A stretch of DNA of 28,774 bases from an uncultured Prevotella sp. GTDB lineage: Bacteria; Bacteroidota; Bacteroidia; Bacteroidales; Bacteroidaceae. Below the pieces are notes generated by a model. It was not told where the DNA came from. It did not search any database and was given only the letters and a program-made list of their open reading frames with translations. The translations under genes were made by a program, and so were the position numbers. The stretch is taken from contig USAI01000023.1 of the NCBI GenBank assembly GCA_900552675.1, forward strand, positions 1-28,774, read 5' to 3'. Below are positions 1 through 8,880 of this stretch, in pieces. Every line of letters begins with the position of its first letter. Within the stretch, counting starts at the first letter, position 1.

Positions 1-47
1 TTACTGCAGTACTTGATGGAGATTACTGCAGTACTTGGGCCAAGTAC
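1..47. repeat. short direct repeat plus palindrome at the left edge
   Basis: The 15-mer TTACTGCAGTACTTG occurs at 1-15 and again at 23-37. The second copy runs into a palindrome, GTACTTGG-G-CCAAGTAC, at 31-47. It is probably the end of a longer repeat cut by the window edge. No gene overlaps it. Confidence 0.6.
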
Positions 48-78
48 TGGCGCACTAATTTTGAGGGATGAACCATAC

Positions 79-140
79 TCCTTGTCCACTCGTCAACTAA
101 AAAAACAAATCTCCTTGTCACCTTGTCAACTCGTCAACTA
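79..140. repeat. array of CTTGTC-/CTCGTCAACT-type short repeats
   Basis: About 60 bp are built from degenerate 9-mers such as ACTCGTCAACT, CCTTGTCAC and CTTGTCAAC. The same words recur in the same composition at 14982-15023 and, in reverse complement, at 18099-18158. All three copies lie between genes. This is an intergenic repeat family with no obvious coding content. Confidence 0.6.
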
Positions 141-202
141 TATATATAATAAGGTATATTGATTTTCCTCGGAAAAAAACTTAAAAATATTAATGAATGT
201 TG

Positions 203-232
203 TTGGATTATAAAAATATATTATTATCTTTG
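203..232 (+). promoter_or_regulatory. Bacteroidetes-type promoter, probably of the SusC/SusD operon
   Basis: TTG at 203-205 and TATCTTTG at 225-232 are separated by 19 bp. This fits the Bacteroidetes -33 TTTG / -7 TAnnTTTG consensus. It faces the SusC-like gene, and no closer match was found before position 728. Use of this promoter would give a leader of roughly 490 nt. Confidence 0.45.
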
Positions 233-240
233 CACATGAA

Positions 241-727
241 AAGAGGGTGACAACGTTGGCACACTACTAAAAACTTAAAAATTGTCATCAAAATCATCGC
301 TCCTAAATAGACAAACAACGATATACTACTCAAATCAAGCGTGAGCAAAGGGCCACGTATTTAAATTTACTATACACGAAACAATCAAATTGTCGTCAGA
401 CACAATGCTATACACATTAGAACAGAATAACCAAAAAAGAGCACAATGAACACATAACAATATCTGTCAACGTGCCACTTACACTACTTAAATAATAAAG
501 GTAACACTGGCACACGACGATAGTGAAACTTGTGCAAGTCTAAAAACAAAACGAAAAAATAATATTTACAGCATTTAGCAGCGTAACACAGGCGCGCCTC
601 TTGAGGCATGCGGCAGTGTGTTTTCTGCATGTTAACATGGCGCTTGTAGGCCATCACGACAATAAATGTTGCCCTACTTAAGAAAAAAGAGAGTATAAAA
701 CAAATTCAAACCAAATCGTTTTCAAGT
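241..727 (+). other. long untranslated leader or intergenic stretch before the SusC-like gene
   Basis: There is no ORF of credible length here; the longest I noted is a 13-codon reading frame at 608-649. The left part is A-rich with recurring GGCACAC and CAACGT words. The stretch 591-660 is locally GC-rich and can fold: GCCTC-TT-GAGGC at 595-606 and a TGGC/GCCA pair around 637-654. It may be a regulatory 5' leader. No known riboswitch class was recognised. Confidence 0.4.
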
Positions 728-3700
728 ATGAAACTAAAAAGAATGTATCTCATCTCAGTATTGAGCCTTATGTTAGGTTTCTTGCTGGGAGGCACGGGTG
801 AAGCTTTTGCCCAGGCCACAAAGACAGTGTCAGGAACCGTGTCTGACGAGAAAGGCGAGCCCATTATTAGTGGTACCGTCATGGTAAAAGACACAAAAAC
901 TGCCACCGTTACCGACTTTGACGGTAACTTTAAGATTAACGCTCCCGCCAACGGAACACTCGTTTTCTCGTACCTCGGCTACTTTACACAAGAAATTCCT
1001 GTTGCACAAGTTAAGGGCGGCGTTCTTAACGTACAGATGAAGCCCGAAGATACTACCCTCGACGAGCTCGTGGTTGTAGGTTACGGTGTGATGCGTAAGA
1101 GCGACGTTACTGGTTCTATCGGTATCGCCAAGGGCGACGACATGAAGAAGAACCAAAACTTCTCGGCCATCGATAACCTTCGTGGTAAGGTGTCGGGTGT
1201 AAACGTGTTCTCTAACTCAAGCCAGCCCGGTGCCTATAATAATAAGGTAGTGATCCGCGGTATGGCTACCATCAACTCGTCAACCGACCCTCTCTACGTT
1301 GTTGACGGTGTTGTAATGGAAGGCTTCGGCATGATTAACCCTAACGACATCGAGTCGATGGAGGTATTGAAAGATGCTTCTGCTACCGCTATCTATGGTG
1401 CTCGTGGTGCCAACGGTGTTATCCTCGTTACCACAAAGCGTGGTTTGAAGAACGAAGAAGGCACACGCATCAGCTATGATGGTTCATTCTCTATCAGCAC
1501 TATGGCTCGTAAGATGGACGTGCTCAACGCTCAGGAGTGGTGCGACGCTTTCATGATTGGTCTTGAGAATGAAAATACATATCAGGGCAAGAATTGGAGC
1601 TTGAACCGTGCCGAATGGTTTAACGACCGCAACTACTTTGATGCTAACGGTAACCCTCTTTATGACACCAACTGGCAGGACGAGGCTACACGCACTGCTT
1701 TCTCTCACAACCATCAAATCAGCATCCAGCAGGCTGGTAAGAAGTCGTCAATGGGCGCCTTCCTTAACTATACCGACCAGCAGGGTATCGTGCTCGACAC
1801 TTACAGCAAGCGTGTAAACGCTAAGATGACTTACGACGCTAATCCTACCGAGTGGCTGTCGACAGCTGTTAACTTGACCGTTAACCACACCTGGACTCAC
1901 TATACTCCTGAGGACGGCGGTGGCCAGGACGCTCGTCGTACCATGATTGAGATGTTGCCTTGGTTGCCCGTTAAAGACAAGAACGGCAAGTACACTACTT
2001 CACAGAGCATTGGTGGTGGCATGTCTGATTATGGTTTCGAGGGTATGACTAACCCTGTTGCTATCTTGAAAGGCCAGACCTATGGCAACTATCGCACACA
2101 GCTCTTCGGTAACGCTGCCTTCACCTTCCACCTTCTTGATGGTCTGGATCTGAAGACACAGTTTGGTGTTGACTATCACCACAACCGTAACACTTATTAT
2201 AGCTCACGCGACCTCGTTAACTTGTCACAGGGCGAGCAGGGTCGTGCTTCTATCGGTAACACCGACGTGCTCTACTGGCAGGAGGAAACCTACCTTACCT
2301 ATAATAAGGTATTTGATATTCATCGTATCAACGCAATGGCCGGTCTCTCTTGGCAGGAGCGCACATACGACTATAACTACATGTACACTCAGGGCTTCAC
2401 TGACGACTTCTTCAAAACCTTCAATATGGGTGCTGGTACTAAGCCTAACTCACCCGAGTCAAGCTGGAACCGCTGGCGCATGAACTCTTATTTCCTCCGT
2501 TTGGCTTACACTTTGAAAGATCGCTACTCAGCTACCTTCACCGCTCGTGCCGACGGTTCTTCTAAGTTTGGTAAGAACAACAAGTATGCGTTCTTCCCCT
2601 CAGCAGGTCTTGCTTGGAACATCTCTCAGGAAGACTTTATGAAGAATATCAAGGCTATCAGCAACCTGAAATTGCACACCAGCTTCGGTATTACTGGTAA
2701 CTCAGAGATTGATCCCTATCAGTCATTGTCTACTGTAACCACTGGTACATTGCTGCAGGGTGGTAATCGCGTTCCTTATTCATACGCAAACAAATTCAGC
2801 AATAAGGATTTGAAGTGGGAGAAGACCGCGCAGTTTGACTTCGGCTTCAACCTCGGTTTGTTCCAAGATCGTTTGAACTTCGACGTTTCTTACTATCACA
2901 AGAAGACTACCGACCTGTTGCTCGACTGCCCTGTTCCTAATTCAACAGGTTATACCTCTGTATTCAAGAACATCGGTTCTGTTAAGAACCAGGGTCTCGA
3001 CATCATGATTAGCGCTACTCCGTTCCGTTCAAAGGACTTTACATGGACTTCTACTCTGAACCTCAACTACAATAAGAACGAAATCACCAAGCTGGGCGAA
3101 ACAAACGCAGACATAGGCTTGATGAACTGGGTAGGTGGCTACGAAGGCGTGCTGCGCGTAGGCGAGAGCATGGGTTCATTCTACGGTTATCGTCGTCTCG
3201 GCGTTTGGACCAAGGAAGACTTTGCCGCTGGTAAGTGCGAGCAGAAGCAGGTAGGTCGTGCTAAGCGTACTGAAACTAAGGAAATCCTGGGTAAGGGTAT
3301 TCCTGATTGGACTGGTAGCTGGGTGAACACCTTCAACTACAAGAACTGGGATCTTACCCTCGATATGCAGTTTGTATGGGGCGTTGAAACCATGCAGCAG
3401 TTCTACCACTCTACATACGACCGCTTCGGCATTACCAACGGTTTGAGCAACATCCTGTATGACGCTTACAATGGCACTAACCCCGGCGCTATGGAACAGA
3501 TGATTTATCTGAGCAACACCAACCACGCTGGTCAGGATACCACTATCGATTCTGCTTGGATTGTTGACGGTTCATATCTGCGTTGCAACATGTTGCAGAT
3601 TGGCTATACCTTCGACCGTAGTCTTATCAAGCCTCTCGGTCTCTCTGGCCTCCGCGTTTACGCAAGTGCTAACAACCTGTTCATGCTCTGCTCAAGCGAT

Positions 3701-3829
3701 TTCAATGGCTTCGATCCCGAGACTACCTCACAGACCGACTCTATGGGTAGCAAGTTTGGACAGAACGCTGCCTTCTTCTCTTATCCAAGAGCAAGAACCT
3801 TCACACTGGGTCTTAGCGTAGCATTCTAA
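728..3829 (+). CDS. SusC-like (RagA) TonB-dependent outer-membrane transporter
   Basis: The 1033-aa protein has a signal peptide ending near EAFAQ (about residue 29). It is followed by a carboxypeptidase-regulatory-like beta domain (about 33-107, containing VSGTVSDEKGEPI), a TonB box/plug entry LDELVVVGYG (111-120), the plug to about 238 (ending NGVILVTTKRG), and a 22-stranded-type barrel ending in an aromatic residue (SVAF). Length and domain order are typical of SusC/RagA proteins, which import oligosaccharides or peptides too large for porins, with a SusD partner as lid. The SusD-like gene starts 92 bp downstream. The substrate cannot be read from the sequence. The neighbouring GH3 enzyme suggests a beta-linked glucan or xylan-type oligosaccharide, which is inference only. 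The gene appears intact. Confidence 0.97.
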   Translation: MKLKRMYLISVLSLMLGFLLGGTGEAFAQATKTVSGTVSDEKGEPIISGTVMVKDTKTATVTDFDGNFKINAPANGTLVFSYLGYFTQEIPVAQVKGGVLNVQMKPEDTTLDELVVVGYGVMRKSDVTGSIGIAKGDDMKKNQNFSAIDNLRGKVSGVNVFSNSSQPGAYNNKVVIRGMATINSSTDPLYVVDGVVMEGFGMINPNDIESMEVLKDASATAIYGARGANGVILVTTKRGLKNEEGTRISYDGSFSISTMARKMDVLNAQEWCDAFMIGLENENTYQGKNWSLNRAEWFNDRNYFDANGNPLYDTNWQDEATRTAFSHNHQISIQQAGKKSSMGAFLNYTDQQGIVLDTYSKRVNAKMTYDANPTEWLSTAVNLTVNHTWTHYTPEDGGGQDARRTMIEMLPWLPVKDKNGKYTTSQSIGGGMSDYGFEGMTNPVAILKGQTYGNYRTQLFGNAAFTFHLLDGLDLKTQFGVDYHHNRNTYYSSRDLVNLSQGEQGRASIGNTDVLYWQEETYLTYNKVFDIHRINAMAGLSWQERTYDYNYMYTQGFTDDFFKTFNMGAGTKPNSPESSWNRWRMNSYFLRLAYTLKDRYSATFTARADGSSKFGKNNKYAFFPSAGLAWNISQEDFMKNIKAISNLKLHTSFGITGNSEIDPYQSLSTVTTGTLLQGGNRVPYSYANKFSNKDLKWEKTAQFDFGFNLGLFQDRLNFDVSYYHKKTTDLLLDCPVPNSTGYTSVFKNIGSVKNQGLDIMISATPFRSKDFTWTSTLNLNYNKNEITKLGETNADIGLMNWVGGYEGVLRVGESMGSFYGYRRLGVWTKEDFAAGKCEQKQVGRAKRTETKEILGKGIPDWTGSWVNTFNYKNWDLTLDMQFVWGVETMQQFYHSTYDRFGITNGLSNILYDAYNGTNPGAMEQMIYLSNTNHAGQDTTIDSAWIVDGSYLRCNMLQIGYTFDRSLIKPLGLSGLRVYASANNLFMLCSSDFNGFDPETTSQTDSMGSKFGQNAAFFSYPRARTFTLGLSVAF

Positions 3830-3921
3830 TCTAAGAGGTTAATTGTAAAATTGTCAAAGCAATATTCATGTAACATTTGTGTGCCCTTGCAAAAGGGTGC
3901 ACACTAAAAAGAACAAAAGCA

Positions 3922-5508
3922 ATGAAAAAGAAATTATATATAGCAGCCATAGCCTGTGCTTGCCTTGTAGGATTTTCATCTTGCGAAAGCTGGCTTGACG
4001 AGGAAAACCGTACGACCAAAACAGATGAGGTGTTCCCCACGCTGCAGAGCGATGTCGAATCGATGGTGACATCTTTGTACCGCACTGGTGCCCCGTCGGA
4101 GTTGTCAGGTGCTGGTAGCGCATACATGGGCCCATGCTCTACACTGGGTGGTATGCTTACAGGCTATTTCAGCAACGAGTATGAAGGTCAGGAACGTACA
4201 TGTGCTTATGCTCGTACGTTGACACGTCAGGAAAATACGAATACAGTATCTGAAAGCTTCAGCAGCTTGTACACCAACAGCTATAAAGCTATCCGTATTG
4301 CCAACACTGTAATACAGCGTGCTGGAAACATTACAATGTCAGAAGAAACACGTAACGAACTGATTGCTCAGGCAAAATTCTTCCGTGCTTTCAACTATTT
4401 CACATTGGTAAAGTATTTTGGCGATGTACCTTTGATTACAGAGCCTTATGCTGATGCCACTGTTGAACTGCAAATTGCTAAGTCGCCCGCAACCGCTGTA
4501 TATGCAGTGATTGAGCAAGACTTGAAAGATGCTGTAAACGGTCTTCCCGCAAAGAAATTCTATGAAAATGGAAATAAGGTAGGTAAGTATGCTGCTGCTA
4601 TGTTGCTCACCTCTGTTTATATGCAGGAAGGTAAGTATAGCGATGCTGCAAACAGCGTGAAGACTGTGCTTAACTCAGGTCACGCTCTTACTGCTAATGG
4701 CGACCTCGCTATGAACAGTGCTTTCAATAAGCTTCGCTCTACCGATGGTTTGGACGAGGTTATCTATGCTTACGAGTATAATGCTACTATCAGCACCAGT
4801 GGTTGGTGGCCTACCTATGCTTTCTCTGGTACAGCAGAGGGTATCTTTGATACATTCAGTTTGAGCCGTCGCGTTTATGGTGCCTCTACTCGTTTCCTCA
4901 ACATCTATGATGCTAATGACCTCCGTGTAAAGCCCAACCAGTTCTTCCACTGGGATTTCACCTTTACTAACAAAAAGGGCGTAGTGAAGAATTGGCACTC
5001 TACTGAGCCTGGTTGCTGGTATTACTATGACGAAGAGGCTATGATGAAGACTGGTCAGGGTACCAAAGATTTCAATTTCTTCCGCTATTCAGAGGCTCTG
5101 CTCGATGCTGCCGAGGCTATCGTACAGGCTGGTGGTGCTGTTACCGACGAGGCTGCTGGCTATCTGGCACAGGTACAGGCTCGTGCTAACACTGAGGGCA
5201 AGACCGCTGAGCAGATTAAGACCGCTTTGATGGGTCTGTCTAAGGACGACTTCATCCACGCTTGCTGGACAGAGCGTCTGCGCGAGTTCCCGCTCGAGTT
5301 TAAGATTTGGGACGACTGCTTGCGCACAAAGATGTTCCCCGAAGTTTCTGCTGACACCAAGGGTAAGGTTGACTACGTTAACCTCGTGGGTGCTAAGAAT
5401 GGTTCGGGTGCTACCTTCAAGGCTACTGACCTTGTATGGCCGTTCCCGCTTACTGAGCTTCAGCGTAACAAACTGCTTGTGCAGAACGAAGGTTATGCTA
5501 AGGAGTAA
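3922..5508 (+). CDS. SusD-like (RagB) nutrient-binding outer-membrane lipoprotein
   Basis: The 528-aa product starts at the ATG at 3922, because MKKKLYIAAIACACLVGFSSC is a lipoprotein signal with the lipidated Cys at residue 21. An upstream in-frame ATG at 3877 would add 15 residues that spoil the signal, so it was not chosen. The region NSYKAIRIANTVIQ and RAFNYFTLVKYFGDVPL is the conserved SusD core of TPR-like helices. WTERLREFPLEFKIWDDCLR matches the C-terminal SusD motif. SusD proteins sit on the cell surface and deliver glycans to the partner SusC barrel. The gene lies 92 bp after the SusC-like gene, in the same operon, and is followed by a clear terminator. Confidence 0.95.
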   Translation: MKKKLYIAAIACACLVGFSSCESWLDEENRTTKTDEVFPTLQSDVESMVTSLYRTGAPSELSGAGSAYMGPCSTLGGMLTGYFSNEYEGQERTCAYARTLTRQENTNTVSESFSSLYTNSYKAIRIANTVIQRAGNITMSEETRNELIAQAKFFRAFNYFTLVKYFGDVPLITEPYADATVELQIAKSPATAVYAVIEQDLKDAVNGLPAKKFYENGNKVGKYAAAMLLTSVYMQEGKYSDAANSVKTVLNSGHALTANGDLAMNSAFNKLRSTDGLDEVIYAYEYNATISTSGWWPTYAFSGTAEGIFDTFSLSRRVYGASTRFLNIYDANDLRVKPNQFFHWDFTFTNKKGVVKNWHSTEPGCWYYYDEEAMMKTGQGTKDFNFFRYSEALLDAAEAIVQAGGAVTDEAAGYLAQVQARANTEGKTAEQIKTALMGLSKDDFIHACWTERLREFPLEFKIWDDCLRTKMFPEVSADTKGKVDYVNLVGAKNGSGATFKATDLVWPFPLTELQRNKLLVQNEGYAKE

Positions 5509-5545
5509 TGCGCCTAAAGACACATTTGATTATTAGATAAACAAG

Positions 5546-5582
5546 AAAGAGGAGGTGCTTTTGTTTAGCGCCTCCTCTTTTT
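5546..5582 (+). terminator. intrinsic terminator after the SusC/SusD pair
   Basis: AAGAGGAGGTGC at 5547-5558 pairs with GCGCCTCCTCTT at 5568-5579 around a 9-nt loop, followed by a T run. It separates the SusC/SusD transcript from the GH3 gene. Confidence 0.85.
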
Positions 5583-5612
5583 GGCTTTCTTTCACTTTTT
5601 GCTTTTCGTTTG
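5581..5612 (+). promoter_or_regulatory. possible promoter of the GH3 gene
   Basis: TTG at 5581-5583 and TTCGTTTG at 5605-5612 are 21 bp apart, a one-mismatch fit to the Bacteroidetes -33/-7 consensus. It would start transcription about 75 nt before the GH3 start codon, just beyond the terminator. Confidence 0.35.
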
Positions 5613-5695
5613 CTTTTAATAGATGAAACGAGATACGTGATTGTGCAGTGATAACAATGTGCAATTATTGCAATTAAACTTTTAGATATTATATA

Positions 5696-8128
5696 ATGAA
5701 CATCAAACATATTACATTGGCCTGTGCAGTTCTGATTGCCATGCCCTTAATGGCACAGAAAAAGACCACTACAAAGGCGGCCCGCAAACAAACAGCGCTG
5801 CCCGTTTATAAGCAAGCCACGCAACCCATCGAGGCACGTGTGGCCGACCTTATCAGCCGCATGACGGTAGAGGAGAAGGTGGGGCAGCTTATCTGTCCGC
5901 TGGGATGGGAGATGTATACGAAGACGGGCAAGAACAGCGTTGAGCCTTCGGCCTTGTTTAAGCAGAAGATGAACGAGGTTCCCATAGGATCGTTTTGGGC
6001 TGTGCTGCGTGCCGACCCTTGGACACAGAAGACGCTGGAAACTGGTCTGAACCCCGAACTTTCGGCCAAGGCTATTAACGCGCTGCAACGTTATGCCGTA
6101 GAACAAACACGCCTCGGCATACCCATCCTCTTTGCCGAAGAGTGTCCGCACGGCCACATGGCCATTGGCACCACGGTGTTCCCCACGTCGCTCATGGCAG
6201 CATCTACATGGAACCCTTCGTTGCTATATGATATGGGTTCGGCCATAGGCCTTGAGGCTGCTGCACAGGGTTCAAATATAGGCTATGGCCCCGTGCTCGA
6301 CGTGGCGCGCGAGCCGCGCTGGTCGCGCATGGAGGAAACCTTTGGCGAAGACCCTTGGCTCACCTCGGTGTTGGGCACAGCCGTGGTGCGTGGCATGCAG
6401 GGCGACGACACTGCCGACAAGCAACACGTTATCTGCACGCTGAAACACCTTGCTGCCTATGGTGTGCCTGAGGGCGGACACAATGGTGGCCCCGTGTATG
6501 CTGGCGAACGCCTCTTGCGCTCGCAGCTGTTGCTGCCTTTTGAGAAAGCGGTGAAGGCTGGCGCTGGCACAGTCATGACATCGTATAACAGCATCGACGG
6601 CATACCTTGCACCTCAAACCGCCACTTGCTTACCGATATGTTGCGTGGCGAATGGGGCTTTAATGGCTTTGTGTATAGCGACCTGTTGTCGGTTGATGGC
6701 ATTGCTGGCATGGGGGCTGCTGCCAATAACAAGGAGGCTGCGGTGCTGGCCCTGAAGGCTGGCCTCGACATGGACCTCGGCGGTGGCGCCTTTGGCAAGA
6801 ACCTAAAGAAAGCCCTTGACGAGGGCCTTATCACCATGGCTGACCTTGATCGTGCCGTGTCTAATGTCTTGGCGATGAAGTTCCGCCTCGGCCTATTCGA
6901 TAACCCCTACGTTCAGCCCAAGCGTGCCCGCGAGGTATGCCGTTCTACAGAACATAAGAAGTTGGCACAGAAGGTGGCTGAAGAGGGCACCGTGCTGCTG
7001 AAGAACGATGGTATCTTGCCCTTGAGCCGAACGATGAAACGCATTGCTGTGATAGGCCCTAATGCCGATATGCCTTATAATCAGCTGGGCGACTATACGG
7101 CTCCGCAGCCTCGTGAAGAAATTAGCACGGTGCTTGATGGCATTCGTGCCGTGGCAGGAGGCAATGTGGAGGTGGTGTATGAGCGTGGATGTGCCATTCG
7201 CGATACCACATCGGCCGACATCCCCGCTGCTGTGCGTGCTGCCGAAGGTGCCGACGCTGTGGTGCTGGTGGTGGGCGGATCGAGCGCTCGCGACTTTAAA
7301 ACAAAGTATATTGCTACGGGTGCCGCCACTGTCGACGAGAGCAAGACGCTCTCTGACATGGAGTGTGGCGAGGGCTTCGACCGTGCTACGCTGTCGCTCT
7401 TAGGCAAGCAAGAACAGCTTATCGAGGCGGTGGCTAAGACGGGTAAGCCGCTCGTTATTGTGTATATTGAGGGCCGTCCGCTGCTCATGAACCGCGCTGC
7501 TGAGGTGGCCAACGCCTTGCTCACAGCATGGTATCCAGGCGAACAGGGTGGCAAGGCTATCGCCTCTATTCTGTTTGGCGATGTCAATCCCTCGGGTCGT
7601 CTGCCTGTCAGCATCCCGCGCAGCGTGGGTCAGCTGCCTGTTTATTACAGTCAAAACATAAAACGCGACTATATGGACGAGAAGGGTGCACCGCTCTATC
7701 CCTTTGGTTATGGCTTGAGCTACACCCAGTTTGCTTATTCTGACCTCACCATTACGCCTAACGCTGAACCCTCTATCATGCCGCTGGTTGAGCCGCTTAC
7801 GGTGTCGCTCTCTGAAGGTTCGGGTGCCGTGCGTGTGTCGCTCACCGTTAAGAACACTGGCGATCGCAGTGGCCACGAGGTGGTGCAGCTTTACCTCTCT
7901 GACCGCGCTGCCACGGTGTCTCAGCCACCTTTGCAGCTTCGTGCTTTCAAGAAGGTGTGCCTTGATGCGGGCGAAAGTCAGCGCATTGAGTTTACCCTTG
8001 GCTTCGACGAGCTCTCGCTCATCAATCAGAAGATGAAACGTGTGGTAGAGCCCGGCGAATTTGAGGTGCTGGTAGGTGCCTCGTCGTCAGACATACGTCT
8101 GAAAGAACACTTCGTGGTAACGCGATAA
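5696..8128 (+). CDS. bglX: glycoside hydrolase family 3 (beta-glucosidase/xylosidase type), exported
   Basis: The 810-aa protein has a signal peptide (about 1-20, ending PLMAQ). It shows the usual GH3 order: an N-terminal TIM-barrel domain, an alpha/beta sandwich domain (from about 440) and a C-terminal fibronectin-III-like domain (about 715-805, containing SLTVKNTGDRSGHEVVQLYLS). The catalytic nucleophile should be Asp329 in GFVYSDL. Substrate-binding residues are visible as KH (250-251) and in EETFGEDP (213-220). GH3 enzymes release terminal beta-linked sugars from oligosaccharides in the periplasm. Its place just after the SusC/SusD pair suggests it acts on what they import. It could be a beta-glucosidase or a beta-xylosidase; the symbol is by family resemblance only. 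Confidence 0.92.
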   Translation: MNIKHITLACAVLIAMPLMAQKKTTTKAARKQTALPVYKQATQPIEARVADLISRMTVEEKVGQLICPLGWEMYTKTGKNSVEPSALFKQKMNEVPIGSFWAVLRADPWTQKTLETGLNPELSAKAINALQRYAVEQTRLGIPILFAEECPHGHMAIGTTVFPTSLMAASTWNPSLLYDMGSAIGLEAAAQGSNIGYGPVLDVAREPRWSRMEETFGEDPWLTSVLGTAVVRGMQGDDTADKQHVICTLKHLAAYGVPEGGHNGGPVYAGERLLRSQLLLPFEKAVKAGAGTVMTSYNSIDGIPCTSNRHLLTDMLRGEWGFNGFVYSDLLSVDGIAGMGAAANNKEAAVLALKAGLDMDLGGGAFGKNLKKALDEGLITMADLDRAVSNVLAMKFRLGLFDNPYVQPKRAREVCRSTEHKKLAQKVAEEGTVLLKNDGILPLSRTMKRIAVIGPNADMPYNQLGDYTAPQPREEISTVLDGIRAVAGGNVEVVYERGCAIRDTTSADIPAAVRAAEGADAVVLVVGGSSARDFKTKYIATGAATVDESKTLSDMECGEGFDRATLSLLGKQEQLIEAVAKTGKPLVIVYIEGRPLLMNRAAEVANALLTAWYPGEQGGKAIASILFGDVNPSGRLPVSIPRSVGQLPVYYSQNIKRDYMDEKGAPLYPFGYGLSYTQFAYSDLTITPNAEPSIMPLVEPLTVSLSEGSGAVRVSLTVKNTGDRSGHEVVQLYLSDRAATVSQPPLQLRAFKKVCLDAGESQRIEFTLGFDELSLINQKMKRVVEPGEFEVLVGASSSDIRLKEHFVVTR

Positions 8129-8193
8129 TGAAAAGCATTGAACAGGAGGGTGTGTAGAAACATACTTCTGATTTAGCAAAAAACATATGAACA

Positions 8194-8682
8194 ATGATAA
8201 GAAACGTAAACGCTACTGATGCACAGGCCATTGCCCACATATATAACCATTATGTGCTAAACACCAACATTAGTTTTGAAACGCAAGCTGTAACCACGGC
8301 CGACATGCTGCACCGCATTACCAGTATATCGGCGCAATATCCCTACCTTGTTTATGAACACGAGGGCCACGTGGTGGGCTACTGCTATGCGCACCTATGG
8401 AAAGAGCGCGTGGCTTATAGCCAAACGCTTGAAACCACCATCTATTTGCACCCCGATTATTGTCATAGGGGCATAGGAAAGCGGCTTATGCAGCAGCTTA
8501 TTGAACAGTGCAGGGCGCAAGGCTTTCATGCGCTGATAGCTTGTATAACAGGAGGCAACGAGGGCAGCATAGCTTTGCACCGGGCGCTGGGCTTTGAACA
8601 AAGGTCGTGTTTTAAAGAGGTGGGACGCAAGTTTGGTGCGTGGCTCGATGTAGTTGACCTTGAACTTATCTTACGGGACTAA
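8194..8682 (+). CDS. GNAT acetyltransferase of the phosphinothricin/MnaT (YncA) type
   Basis: This 162-aa protein has a complete GNAT fold. The acetyl-CoA-binding motif A is visible as HRGIGKRL (91-98) after the beta-4 strand ETTIYLHP. The C-terminal signature GRKFGAWLDVVDLELIL is characteristic of the Pat/YncA subgroup, which acetylates the amino group of phosphinothricin, methionine sulfoximine or related amino-acid analogues. It lies 65 bp after the GH3 gene on the same strand and could be read through from it, but the functional link is not obvious. The real substrate is unknown; detoxification of an amino-acid analogue is the family-based guess. Confidence 0.88.
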   Translation: MIRNVNATDAQAIAHIYNHYVLNTNISFETQAVTTADMLHRITSISAQYPYLVYEHEGHVVGYCYAHLWKERVAYSQTLETTIYLHPDYCHRGIGKRLMQQLIEQCRAQGFHALIACITGGNEGSIALHRALGFEQRSCFKEVGRKFGAWLDVVDLELILRD

Positions 8683-8737
8683 AAAGGTTAACATTCGTTT
8701 AAAAAGCAGTGGTAAAGAAAAAAGGGTGTTGAAAATA

Positions 8738-8769
8738 TTTGCTATTATCAAGTTTTTTCTTTTCCTTTG
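8738..8769 (+). promoter_or_regulatory. promoter of the anion symporter gene
   Basis: TTTG at 8738-8741 and TTCCTTTG at 8762-8769 are 20 bp apart (Bacteroidetes -33/-7, one mismatch). The resulting leader of about 105 nt contains a perfect 8-bp stem, ATGCACAC at 8786-8793 with GTGTGCAT at 8828-8835. Confidence 0.5.
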
Positions 8770-8880
8770 CAACGTTATAGCTAAAATGCACACACTCGCT
8801 GGCTTAGTGTAGATGTGGCCATGCGTGGTGTGCATGAGCATGAAAAAAAATACCTAAAAATAAAAACTAAAAATATTATT

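Noticed and set aside
608..649. 13-codon upstream ORF in the SusC leader
   Set aside because: Too short to support; it lies in a hairpin-rich segment and shows no translation signal. Could be revisited with ribosome profiling.
8815..8880. Upstream in-frame start for the DASS symporter
   Set aside because: The extra 22 residues are charged, precede the conserved start and are encoded within a leader hairpin.
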